A stretch of DNA of 64,000 nt from contig NZ_JANQBD010000024.1 of assembly GCF_024722015.1 (NCBI RefSeq), positions 1 to 64,000 of the forward strand, given 5' to 3'. A program made the position numbers and the translations under genes. The stretch is from Paenibacillus radicis (ex Xue et al. 2023) (GTDB taxonomy: Bacteria > Bacillota > Bacilli > Paenibacillales > NBRC-103111). Each line of letters opens with the position of its first letter. Positions within the stretch are counted from its first letter, which is position 1. Positions 34,850 to 43,188 of the stretch are shown here, piece after piece. The notes under the pieces are model-generated. The model made no database searches, was not told the origin of the DNA, and saw only the letters and a list, made by a program, of their open reading frames with translations.

Positions 34850-35617
34850 GTGAAAGCGGTGATATTGGCTGGGGGAATCGGCACAAGACTGAGTGAGGAA
34901 ACAACTATGCGACCCAAGCCGATGGCGGAGATCGGGGGCAATCCGATACTTTGGCATATTATGAAAATATATTCGCATTATGGAATCAACGAATTCATAA
35001 TCTGTCTCGGATATAAGGGATATGTTATCAAGGAATATTTCGCCAATTATTTTCTCCATAGGTCGGATGTCACGATAGACATCGCAGCTAATCAAATGCA
35101 AATCCATAACAACCAGAGCGAACCGTGGAAGGTAACATTAGTAGATACAGGATCGGAATCGATGACAGGGGGAAGGCTCAGACGTGTCAAAACGTTTGTA
35201 GGCCATGAAACATTTTGTTTTACCTATGGTGATGGTGTCAGTGATGTAAATATTAACGAATTGATTCAATTCCATCGGGATCAGGGCAAGCTGGCCACTT
35301 TAACAGCGGTTAATCCGCCGGGCAGGTTCGGAGCGTTGGAGTTTACTAACGATTTGGTTACCCGATTCAAGGAAAAACCCCAGGGGGAAGATAGCTGGAT
35401 TAATGGCGGTTTTTTTGTATTGGAGCCGGATGTGTTTGATCTGATTGAGGGGGATGCGACTATCTGGGAGTTAGAACCGTTGGAGCGACTTGCGGCTAGC
35501 AGCCAATTGGCGGGTTTTCGGCACCATGGGTTTTGGCATCCAATGGATACGTTGAGGGATAAGCTGCTGCTGGAAGAATGGTGGTCATCCTCCAAAGCCC
35601 CTTGGAAGGTGTGGTAA
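34850..35617 (+). CDS. rfbF: Glucose-1-phosphate cytidylyltransferase
   Basis: 255 residues, full length for the family. Makes CDP-glucose from CTP and glucose-1-phosphate, the entry step to CDP-3,6-dideoxy- and branched-hexoses. Signature AGGIGTRLSEET...RPKPM at the N-terminus, GDGVSDVNI for metal/nucleotide binding, and WINGGFFVLEPDVF and FWHPMDTLRDK near the end. GTG start 10 nt after AAAGGAGG. The dehydratase gene starts 2 bp after its stop. Confidence 0.93.
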   Translation: MKAVILAGGIGTRLSEETTMRPKPMAEIGGNPILWHIMKIYSHYGINEFIICLGYKGYVIKEYFANYFLHRSDVTIDIAANQMQIHNNQSEPWKVTLVDTGSESMTGGRLRRVKTFVGHETFCFTYGDGVSDVNINELIQFHRDQGKLATLTAVNPPGRFGALEFTNDLVTRFKEKPQGEDSWINGGFFVLEPDVFDLIEGDATIWELEPLERLAASSQLAGFRHHGFWHPMDTLRDKLLLEEWWSSSKAPWKVW

Positions 35618-35619
35618 AG

Positions 35620-36732
35620 ATGTCCTTTTGGCAGGGGAAAAAGGTGTTTATAACCGGACATACAGGGTTCAAGGGAAGCTGGCTATTGCTGTTGCTGCAA
35701 AGTTTGGGCGCTCATATAACAGGATTTGCCTTATCGCCAGAATCAGATCCCAATTTATTTTCACTGGCAAACGCAGCCGATGGAATCGTATCCGTTAAGG
35801 GCGATATACGTAACTCACGGCGACTGAACGCAGCCATGAAGCGTTGCAGTCCCGACATCGTCTTTCATCTGGCAGCTCAGCCCTTGGTTCGAGCCTCATA
35901 CCGCTTGCCGGTCGAAACATTCGATGTGAATGTTGTCGGGACAGCAAACGTTCTCGAGGCAGTCCGTTCCAGTGGTGCTACAGTAAGGGCAGTGATCATT
36001 GTGACGAGCGACAAATGCTACGAAAACCGCGAATGGATATGGCCTTACCGCGAAACCGACCAGCTGGGCGGATATGATCCCTATAGCGCCAGTAAAGCAT
36101 GCGCGGAGTTGGTAACGGACGCATTCCGCCGATCGTTTTTCGCAGGGACGCCTACTGCACTCTCCACTGTCCGTTCCGGCAACGTTATTGGGGGCGGAGA
36201 CTGGGCGCAGGATCGCTTAGTACCCGATCTGATCCGCAGCTTGCTTAGCGGAAAAACTCCGAAGGTACGGGAACCGTTAGCTGTCAGACCATGGCAGCAT
36301 GTGCTCGACCCGCTGCAAGGATATTTGCTGCTAGCGGAGAGAATGTATGCCGCAGGAGATCAGCTTGGGCAGGCATGGAATTTCGGACCGGATAACGCTC
36401 AGCCGTTAACCGTAGGAGAAATTGCACGTGAATTGCTTGCAAGTTGGGATGAAAAGGAGCTTCCAAGCTCGCAGATAGAAGATGCAATAAAGGAAGCAGC
36501 AGCGCCTATTAGAGATAATATGGTGGATTTCAACGATCCAAAGCCGCATGAAGCGCAGCGGTTGGTATTGGATTGCTCTAAGGCTAGAACCAGGCTTGGC
36601 TGGAGACCCCTGCTTGACACTAAGGAGGCCATTCGCTGGACAGCCGATTGGTATCAGGCTTATGCTCATGGCAAGAGCGTTCGTGAAATGACTCTTAAGC
36701 AAATAGAAGTTTATAAGAACTTACAAGCCTGA
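35620..36732 (+). CDS. rfbG: CDP-glucose 4,6-dehydratase
   Basis: 370 residues, an NAD-dependent extended SDR. Converts CDP-glucose to CDP-4-keto-6-deoxyglucose. NAD-binding ITGHTGFKGSWL (about 10-21), VTSDKCYEN in the active site, and YDPYSASKACAE with the Tyr-xxx-Lys catalytic pair; RSGNVIGGGDWAQDRLVPD is typical of the family. ATG 35620 is chosen over the out-of-context upstream ATG 35578, which lies within rfbF. Confidence 0.93.
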   Translation: MSFWQGKKVFITGHTGFKGSWLLLLLQSLGAHITGFALSPESDPNLFSLANAADGIVSVKGDIRNSRRLNAAMKRCSPDIVFHLAAQPLVRASYRLPVETFDVNVVGTANVLEAVRSSGATVRAVIIVTSDKCYENREWIWPYRETDQLGGYDPYSASKACAELVTDAFRRSFFAGTPTALSTVRSGNVIGGGDWAQDRLVPDLIRSLLSGKTPKVREPLAVRPWQHVLDPLQGYLLLAERMYAAGDQLGQAWNFGPDNAQPLTVGEIARELLASWDEKELPSSQIEDAIKEAAAPIRDNMVDFNDPKPHEAQRLVLDCSKARTRLGWRPLLDTKEAIRWTADWYQAYAHGKSVREMTLKQIEVYKNLQA

Positions 36733-36798
36733 AATAGAAATTTGTTAAATATCTCTGAATTCCATCTTTGTGTCAAGAGAAGGAGATGAGTCTGCACG

Positions 36799-38085
36799 AT
36801 GAGTGCTCCAATAAAGCTGCGACCATGCCGCTTATGCGGGGAACCGTTGATCCATACATTCGTAGATCTCGGGATGTCTCCGTTCTCCAATCATTATTTG
36901 AAGCCAGAAGAATCCGAGCTACCTTGTTCGGTTTATCCGCTGCACGCCTATGTATGCGGAGCTTGCTTCCTTGTTCAGCTTGCACAATTTGAGCCCCCGG
37001 AGAGCATTTTCGGAGAATATGCTTATTTTAGCTCGTTCTCCGACAGCTGGCTTAAGCATGCGCGGAATTACACCGAAATGATGATCGACAGGTTTGCTCT
37101 ACAAAGCTTTACTAGCTCTATTGATCCAACAACCGATTCTTCCGACGTAAGTCCCTTAGTTGTTGAAATTGCTTGCAATGACGGTTATTTACTGCAATTT
37201 TTCCAGCAATCCGGTATCCGAACGCTTGGCATTGAACCCGCTCGCAACGTAGCCGCCGCCGCATTGGACAAAGGAATTCCTGTAGTTATGGAGTTTTTCG
37301 GAATGGAGCTCGCTCACCAACTTATTTGTGAGCATAAGCAGGCTGATGTTCTGATCGGCAACAACGTTCTCGCTCATGTGCCGGATCTTCATGATTTTGT
37401 AGCCGGCTTGAAGACGCTGCTCAAAGATACAGGCGTACTAACAATGGAATTCCCGCATCTGCTGCAGCTCATGGAGCATAATCAGTTTGATACTATTTAT
37501 CATGAGCATTTCTCATACTTCTCCTTGCACACAGTGCAGCAGTTGTTTGCCATACATGGTTTGGCCATATTCGATGTGGATGTATTGGATACTCACGGCG
37601 GATCCTTGCGCATATATGCAGGGCATGTAGGAGATACGTCTAAAATGATTGGACAGAGCGTTCATACCCTGCTTCAGCAAGAGGTGGCGGCAGGTCTCCG
37701 GAAAATTGAAACGTATCTTGCATTTTCTGAAAATGTGGCTCATACCAAGCGGAATATATGGCAATTTCTTATTGAGCACAAAAATGCTGGTCGCAAAATC
37801 GCGGCATATGGAGCGCCGGCCAAAGGCAACACCTTGCTTAATTATTGCGGTATCGGCAAGGAGATGGTGGATTATGTTGTGGATCGGAATCCCTACAAGC
37901 AGGGGCTGCTCCTGCCTGGGTCGCTCATACCGATATTTCCTCCTGAATATATTCGTGAGACCAAACCGGATATTGTCATAATTATGCCGTGGAATCTTAA
38001 ACAAGAAATTGCCGGACAGCTATCCTATATTCGAGATTGGGGCGGTCAATGTGCCGTATGGATTCCACAGATTGAGATGTGGTAA
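36799..38085 (+). CDS. NDP-hexose C-methyltransferase, TylCIII-type
   Basis: 428 residues with the three-part layout of sugar C-methyltransferases: an N-terminal zinc-binding region (CRLCG near residue 11 and CGAC near 55), a SAM-binding Rossmann domain (VEIACNDGYLLQFFQ; LGIEPARNVA; NNVLAHVPDLHDF), and a C-terminal domain (KIAAYGAPAKGNTLLNYCG). Members add a methyl branch at C-3 of a 4-keto-6-deoxyhexose. With rfbF and rfbG this implies a branched CDP-deoxysugar such as a mycarose- or yersiniose-related residue; which one is inference. AGAAGGAGATG ahead of the ATG. Confidence 0.88.
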   Translation: MSAPIKLRPCRLCGEPLIHTFVDLGMSPFSNHYLKPEESELPCSVYPLHAYVCGACFLVQLAQFEPPESIFGEYAYFSSFSDSWLKHARNYTEMMIDRFALQSFTSSIDPTTDSSDVSPLVVEIACNDGYLLQFFQQSGIRTLGIEPARNVAAAALDKGIPVVMEFFGMELAHQLICEHKQADVLIGNNVLAHVPDLHDFVAGLKTLLKDTGVLTMEFPHLLQLMEHNQFDTIYHEHFSYFSLHTVQQLFAIHGLAIFDVDVLDTHGGSLRIYAGHVGDTSKMIGQSVHTLLQQEVAAGLRKIETYLAFSENVAHTKRNIWQFLIEHKNAGRKIAAYGAPAKGNTLLNYCGIGKEMVDYVVDRNPYKQGLLLPGSLIPIFPPEYIRETKPDIVIIMPWNLKQEIAGQLSYIRDWGGQCAVWIPQIEMW

Positions 38086-38087
38086 AG

Positions 38088-38630
38088 ATGAAATTTACTG
38101 AAACTTCGATTGCAGGCGCTTATGTAATTGATATCGAGCCGTCAAACGATGAACGCGGATTTTTTGCTCGTTCCTGGTGTGTGGATGAATACGCTCAGTA
38201 TGGTCTAAATACGAACGTGGTCCAGTGCGGGATATCTTATAATTGGTATAAAGGTACGATCCGAGGGCTGCACTATCAGGAGGCTCCATTCACTGAAGCG
38301 AAAACGATACGCTGTACAAAAGGCGCGGTTTATGATGTCATACTGGACATTAGACCCCAATCAACAACTTATAAGCAGTGGCTCGGCATTCGGCTAACTG
38401 CAGCAAATCGCAGTATGCTGTATGTACCGGAGGGGGTTGCCCATGGTTTTCAAACACTCGAAGACGATACGGAGCTGACTTATTTGCTGTCTCAGCGATA
38501 TGAACCTGCAAGTGCTCGTGGTGTTAGATGGAATGATCCAGCGTTTTGTATTCAATGGCTGCCTATGGAGGCTCTCATCATAAGTGACAGGGATCAGCAG
38601 TTCGAGCTATGGAGGGAGGGAGCGGAGTAG
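38088..38630 (+). CDS. NDP-4-keto-6-deoxyhexose 3,5-epimerase-like protein (RmlC fold)
   Basis: 180 residues, a cupin of the dTDP-4-dehydrorhamnose 3,5-epimerase family. Motifs: DERGFFARSWC, GTIRGLHYQEAP with the catalytic His, KGAVYDVILDIRP, YVPEGVAHGFQTLEDDTELTYLLS. Given the neighbours it should act on a CDP-4-ketosugar. A GTG three codons upstream (38079) overlaps the methyltransferase; ATG 38088 is favoured, though its RBS is weak and coupling by re-initiation is likely. Confidence 0.88.
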   Translation: MKFTETSIAGAYVIDIEPSNDERGFFARSWCVDEYAQYGLNTNVVQCGISYNWYKGTIRGLHYQEAPFTEAKTIRCTKGAVYDVILDIRPQSTTYKQWLGIRLTAANRSMLYVPEGVAHGFQTLEDDTELTYLLSQRYEPASARGVRWNDPAFCIQWLPMEALIISDRDQQFELWREGAE

Positions 38631-39118
38631 TGCTGATTATATCTGATAAAGCACATGTATCGGCGTTGGCTGATATTGAAGATTCAGTGAGAGGGACGCG
38701 CATATTCATTGATGACGGAGCGATGATAGACTCGTTTGTAAAAATAAAGCCTGCTGGCGGCACGGGGGATGTGCAAATCGGCAGTAACAGCTATATCAAC
38801 TCAGGTACGGTTATTTATAGCGGCAATGGAGTATGGATCGGTAGTGGGGTGCTGATCGCCGCAAACTGCACGCTTGCACCAGTGAATCATGAATATCGTT
38901 CAAGCAGTCTGCCGATTATAGAGCAGCGATTTATGCCGAGTAAAGGAGGAATCGTTATCGAGGATGATGTATGGATTGGTGCAGGAACGGTTATTCTTGA
39001 CGGCGCATTTCTGAGGAAAGGTTGTGTCGTGGGAGCACAATCCCTGATCAAGGGAGAGCTTGAGCCCTACTCGATCAATGTGGGTGTACCTTCAAGAAGG
39101 ATAGGGTACCGCCAATGA
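38630..39118 (+). CDS. Left-handed beta-helix acyltransferase (hexapeptide repeat)
   Basis: 162 residues. Repeating hexapeptide units (VQIGSNSYINSGTVIYSG, VWIGSGVLIAANCTLAPVNHEY, GIVIEDDVWIGAGTVILDGAFLRKGCVVGAQS) and an ending GVPSRRIG typical of sugar O- or N-acyltransferases. Likely acetylates the deoxysugar. The chosen GTG 38630 overlaps the previous TAG stop and follows GGAGGGAGCGGA; ATG 38609 upstream lies before this RBS. Its own stop overlaps the next ATG. Confidence 0.85.
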   Translation: MLIISDKAHVSALADIEDSVRGTRIFIDDGAMIDSFVKIKPAGGTGDVQIGSNSYINSGTVIYSGNGVWIGSGVLIAANCTLAPVNHEYRSSSLPIIEQRFMPSKGGIVIEDDVWIGAGTVILDGAFLRKGCVVGAQSLIKGELEPYSINVGVPSRRIGYRQ

Positions 39119-39972
39119 ATACTAATTCATCGGGGTTATTTACAGTCATTGGTGCACAAGGCTTTATGGGTCGGCATCTAGTTAGCGCTTTACGCAGCCA
39201 AGGGAAGGAATGCTTCGCTCCAGAGAGAGATGACCCAACAGTGTTTCAGCAATCACTCGGACATGTCATTTACTGTGCTGGAGTAACTTCAGATTTCCGG
39301 CAAAGGCCCTTTGACACGATGAAAGCGCATGTTTGTTTGGCTGGGGAGTTTCTTGAAAAAGCAGCCTTCGATTCTTTCGTTTATGTATCATCGACCCGCA
39401 TTTATATGGATAATATTACCTCCAATGAACAGGTGTCCTTATTGGTCAATCCCCATCATCGAGATCATTTGTTCCATCTCTCCAAGCTCGCGGGTGAATC
39501 ACTCTGCTTGAATTCAGGACGGAAGAACGTCAAAATCGCCCGAGTATCGAATGTATGCGGTGATGACTACAATTCTGGTAATTTTCTATATTCGCTCATC
39601 CATGATGCGGTAGACAAGAAGCACATTACTTTGCACACGACCCTTGATACAGCTAAGGATTACATCGGTATCGATGATGTAGTGAGGCTGCTTATTAGCA
39701 TCGCGCAAGCGGATGGATCGGGGGTATACAATGTGGCGAGCGGCATAAACACGTCGAACAGGAGCATCTCCCAGTGGATTCGAGAGCTTACTGGCTGCCA
39801 GGTCTCAGTAGCAGATGATGCTCGGACCGTTTGCTTTCCACTAATAGACGTCACACGAATTCATAATGAAATGGGTTACGAAAATCCAGACAGTGAAGCA
39901 CTCATTCGGGGATTGATCGCAGAGTGTACTGAAGAGTTAAAACGACAAGGTTTGGGAAAGGCAGGAGGTTAA
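39115..39972 (+). CDS. SDR-family nucleotide-sugar epimerase/reductase with Phe in the catalytic Tyr position
   Basis: 285 residues, extended SDR fold. NAD(P)-binding TVIGAQGFMGRHLV (GxxGxxG), YVSSTRIY with the active-site Ser/Thr. The usual Tyr-xxx-Lys reads FHLSK in this protein, so the catalytic Tyr appears to be Phe. It would reduce or epimerise the 4-keto intermediate; the Phe change may lower activity, or a different Tyr may serve. Coupled to the previous gene by an ATGA overlap. Confidence 0.8.
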   Translation: MNTNSSGLFTVIGAQGFMGRHLVSALRSQGKECFAPERDDPTVFQQSLGHVIYCAGVTSDFRQRPFDTMKAHVCLAGEFLEKAAFDSFVYVSSTRIYMDNITSNEQVSLLVNPHHRDHLFHLSKLAGESLCLNSGRKNVKIARVSNVCGDDYNSGNFLYSLIHDAVDKKHITLHTTLDTAKDYIGIDDVVRLLISIAQADGSGVYNVASGINTSNRSISQWIRELTGCQVSVADDARTVCFPLIDVTRIHNEMGYENPDSEALIRGLIAECTEELKRQGLGKAGG

Positions 39973-39973
39973 C

Positions 39974-40645
39974 GTGAACTTGTCGTTGCCGTATAACGAA
40001 TTTACAGCCTACACCCTGAGGCAGTTGAACAATATGTTCCCTGATCGCCGCGTCCTCAAGCTTAAAGAGCTGCAGCCCGCATTCGAGCAGGCGATTGAAC
40101 GAACCGCTTACTGCTTTCGGCATGTCACATTAACGGGCTACAGCAAGGAGGGGGAGCCCAATCTGAACCATCTGCACTCGGACCAGTATGCTGTATACCT
40201 ATGGTTTCTGTCTAATGCGGTTTGGCAATTAACACAGAATGAAGCGGCTGCCAACAAATTATTTTACTTGAACAAAGCATTGCATGGCTTCAGCTGCATG
40301 TACGACACGTTGCTGCCGGATATCTTCTTGCTGCTGCACACTACGGGGACGGTGCTTGGAAAAGCTGCCTATAGCGATTTTTTTGTCGCGGCTCAAGGCT
40401 GCACGGTTGGGAACCATCAGGGGCATTATCCTGTGCTCGGACAGAGAGTTGCTATGCTGCCGGGATCTTCCATCATTGGCGAATGCCATATCGGCGATCG
40501 GGTATCCGTTGGAATTGGTGCCACCCTTTACCGGCAAGACGTACCTGAGAAATCTGTTGTGTATAAGGAAAGCTCAGGTCAACTAAAAATCAGACATTCT
40601 TCCTCAGATTGGGCAAGTCGAGTGTTTCATCATGGTTATAAATAG
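39974..40645 (+). CDS. Serine-acetyltransferase-like hexapeptide protein
   Basis: 223 residues: a helical N-terminal half (1-115) and a C-terminal left-handed beta-helix (GTVLGKAAYSDFFVAAQGCTVG, LGQRVAMLPGSSIIGECHIGDRVSVGIGATL). The layout resembles CysE-like enzymes, but its place as last gene of a sugar cluster suggests sugar or glycan O-acetylation. GTG start, AGGAGG upstream, 1 bp after the previous stop. Confidence 0.8.
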   Translation: MNLSLPYNEFTAYTLRQLNNMFPDRRVLKLKELQPAFEQAIERTAYCFRHVTLTGYSKEGEPNLNHLHSDQYAVYLWFLSNAVWQLTQNEAAANKLFYLNKALHGFSCMYDTLLPDIFLLLHTTGTVLGKAAYSDFFVAAQGCTVGNHQGHYPVLGQRVAMLPGSSIIGECHIGDRVSVGIGATLYRQDVPEKSVVYKESSGQLKIRHSSSDWASRVFHHGYK

Positions 40646-40649
40646 AGGC

Positions 40650-40871
40650 TTATGTTTCAAGCAGTGGCCGGAATGGTTTGAAAATGAAACGTAATAAAGT
40701 TGTTGGTCCCTGCGTATTTGGCAAATCCAGCATAGACAGCAGCCAAACGAGAAGCAGCAGCGATATAAATACGAGCTTATCCTTTGTGGGCTTGGATTTA
40801 AGCTGGGACCATTCCAGCCATATAATAAGCATCACAGCTATTGTGACCATCCAGAAAAATCCCCATCTCAT
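40650..40871 (-). CDS. Small membrane protein, fourth gene of the germination operon
   Basis: 73 residues with two hydrophobic segments (about 5-18 and 33-48). No known domain. Its ATG overlaps the GerC stop (TGA within ATGA), and AGAGGTGAAG is well placed upstream, so it is translationally coupled to the receptor genes. Small two-helix proteins of this kind, sometimes called D subunits, accompany some Ger receptors and modulate them; the assignment here rests on position. Confidence 0.7.
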   Translation of the reverse strand: MRWGFFWMVTIAVMLIIWLEWSQLKSKPTKDKLVFISLLLLVWLLSMLDLPNTQGPTTLLRFIFKPFRPLLET

Positions 40872-42064
40872 CGACCCTTCACCTCTTCCATAGGGACTCC
40901 CGCCGGTGAGTTGATTAGCCCGGGTCGGAGTATATGAGCTTGAATGTCAACCTTCACGACAACCTTTGGAAATAACTCATTCCAATTATTTTTTTCTTTT
41001 TCCCATTGCTTGGGGTATTTTCTGTGGAATTCCTTGGCAAAATCAAAAATATCTACTTTCCATTTATGCTGAACCTCGTTAGTAGCCTGCAGGATGCGTT
41101 CTTTGACATCTTTGGCGAATGCCTTGTCCAGCAGTATTAACAGGTCTGGGCTTAACGGATTCAATAGGGTGCTGTTTTGAACAATATCACCTTCTGTATT
41201 CACCTTTATAGTCATCATCCATTGGTCTCCAACAATTTCCGGGATTAGTTTAACAGAGGCTTTGACAGGGTTTAAAGACACGAGTCCTTCGGTCTCATCG
41301 GTTTTATAGGTAACCGTGTATTCCTGGATTTCATTTCTTACCCACATCACCCCCCGCGTTACTTTACCTGAAAGCTCCCCAATCATTGCATCTTTATTAA
41401 AAATTGCGATTCCCATTATATACGGAATGGTTTGCAGAGGATCAGTTGCCGACTTTTTCGGCGGCAAAATCTTAACGATCGGAAGGGCGGCTGCCTGGGA
41501 GTCTCCTCTTAACATTTGGCTCAACTGCTCTAACGTTATCTTGAATCCGGTCTGCAGGTCGGATAACTTCCGGAGCGCATCCGAAGAAGATCGCTCAACG
41601 CTTGGAAACACTTCCAGAGCATCCGCTGCTTTTCCTTTGCTGACAAACATATAAGCTCTTTCTCTGGGTTGAGGATGCCGTACTAGAAAGTCGAATTGCT
41701 CGTGAATCCCTTTCTTTGCCAATGTATCGCTTATAATAAATATTTTGCATTGCCCCCAGAACAGCTTACGGGTAGTTTTACGTTGCAGCTTGGATAGTGC
41801 GTCTGCAATATTAAACCCTTTTTCAAAACTTATGGTTGTTTTTTTGGCTGTGCCGCCACCGGACCCCCCAGCTCCCATCATTCCACTCCCGCTTTGATTC
41901 TGTGGGATGATAAGTTGCGCTGTCGCCTGAATCATGTTGTTCTCCACTTTGTCGAAGGCTAATGCAGTAATAAGCGATAAATCGTTAAGCTCTGTTCGAT
42001 CCCAGCAGCCTCCAAGCAGTAGGAAAGGCAGGATTAACATTGCTAATTTCATCAACGCTCTCAT
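40868..42064 (-). CDS. Germinant receptor C subunit, Ger(x)C lipoprotein
   Basis: 398 residues. Lipobox LLGGC at about residue 19, then the family start CWDRTELNDLS, a Gly/Ser-rich insertion (GMMGAGGSGGG), and the GerC domains (KLFWGQCKIFIIS, RERAYMFVS, WMMTIKVNTEGDIVQN). Anchored outside the inner spore membrane. The long upstream extension in this frame is not used: ATG 42064 overlaps the GerB stop (ATGA). Confidence 0.92.
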   Translation of the reverse strand: MRALMKLAMLILPFLLLGGCWDRTELNDLSLITALAFDKVENNMIQATAQLIIPQNQSGSGMMGAGGSGGGTAKKTTISFEKGFNIADALSKLQRKTTRKLFWGQCKIFIISDTLAKKGIHEQFDFLVRHPQPRERAYMFVSKGKAADALEVFPSVERSSSDALRKLSDLQTGFKITLEQLSQMLRGDSQAAALPIVKILPPKKSATDPLQTIPYIMGIAIFNKDAMIGELSGKVTRGVMWVRNEIQEYTVTYKTDETEGLVSLNPVKASVKLIPEIVGDQWMMTIKVNTEGDIVQNSTLLNPLSPDLLILLDKAFAKDVKERILQATNEVQHKWKVDIFDFAKEFHRKYPKQWEKEKNNWNELFPKVVVKVDIQAHILRPGLINSPAGVPMEEVKGR

Positions 42065-43167
42065 GGGGTGGAATCTCCTCCAGCAGTCGCTTTTCTTTTG
42101 CGTAATACAGCCAATATAAGCAATAGCAGCGGAATGAGGGTTAGCATTGTCGGCAGCTCGAATGGAGCTACGTAGCGGATCAATTCTTCCATTACAGGTA
42201 AGCTTGGCAAATCCCACAGGCTCGTGATAGCAATCAGAAGTCCAAGTGGAAAGATGATAGGACGGCAGTCTGACAATTCAAAGCATTGGCCAAACGCAAG
42301 AGCAGCCATATAGAAAAAACCGCTGAGTTTAATGAAATTACCGACCACCCACATCACCAGCAGCAGCGATTCTAAATTTTCTAGAAAACTAGCAACGCCT
42401 ATAGAACGGAATGCAACCAATAGGGGGTAGATTTTATTCGCAATGTCCGGACCAAGTAAAAATAAGATAATCAGGTTGATATAAGTCAAACTCAATACGA
42501 CGGCACTCAAAGAAATGATCCCCCATTTCCTTCCTTTCTTTGGGTCTGTCAGGTTGGGCAGGAAAAAGGAGATCAGAAAATATTCGCTAAACCATGCCTG
42601 CGGAGCTGCTGCGCCTTTAATTACAGGGAGTAACCCGCCGCTTAGAATAGGGAAAATGTTTTTGGCGTCCAGATCCGGGAAAAGAAGCAGCAGGATAAAA
42701 ATCGGCAAAATAAAGATAGGTACGAGAATCACTGCGCTCCTTGCTACTAGTTCGATCCCGCCGCGAACTGCAAAGGCTGCGAGCAGAAGAATCGAGAGGA
42801 TGACCAACAACAGTGGAGTTCTAAATAAAAAAGTACCCGTGACAAAATCTGCGTACTGTCTGGTGATTGTTCCTGCTGTATGTGTCAGAAAAAGAAAGTA
42901 GATCATGGAAACGATTTTTCCAGGTATTTTTCCAATCAGCTGTCCGCTATACTGGATGATTGTTTGTTTAGGAAACAGCTCGTGTAACCGGGTTGCTGTA
43001 TAGATGCTTACAAAACCGGTCGCAGATGCGATGAGGGGCGTCAGCCATATGTCATTTTGGGTGTAATGGGCTGTAATGGCGGGAAGAGAAAGAAAGCCAG
43101 TGGCCAAAATGACGGGATACATGAGCAAACCCATTTGGAAGGCTGAAATTTTCCCTTTCTCCAGCAT
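42061..43167 (-). CDS. Germinant receptor B subunit, GerAB/endospore germination permease
   Basis: 368 residues with about ten membrane helices of the amino-acid-permease-like (APC) fold. Family signs: KISAFQMGLLMYPVILATGFL at the N-terminus, PKQTIIQYSGQLIGK, and LVAFRSIGVASFLENLESLLLVMWV. In related receptors this subunit binds the germinant. GGGGGAGATG ahead of the ATG; 21 bp after the A-subunit gene. Confidence 0.92.
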   Translation of the reverse strand: MLEKGKISAFQMGLLMYPVILATGFLSLPAITAHYTQNDIWLTPLIASATGFVSIYTATRLHELFPKQTIIQYSGQLIGKIPGKIVSMIYFLFLTHTAGTITRQYADFVTGTFLFRTPLLLVILSILLLAAFAVRGGIELVARSAVILVPIFILPIFILLLLFPDLDAKNIFPILSGGLLPVIKGAAAPQAWFSEYFLISFFLPNLTDPKKGRKWGIISLSAVVLSLTYINLIILFLLGPDIANKIYPLLVAFRSIGVASFLENLESLLLVMWVVGNFIKLSGFFYMAALAFGQCFELSDCRPIIFPLGLLIAITSLWDLPSLPVMEELIRYVAPFELPTMLTLIPLLLLILAVLRKRKATAGGDSTP

Positions 43168-43188
43168 CTACATCTCCCCCTCTATGGA

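Noticed and set aside
42065..42217. 51-codon N-terminal extension of GerC
   Set aside because: It overlaps GerB; the lipoprotein signal sequence starts at ATG 42064.
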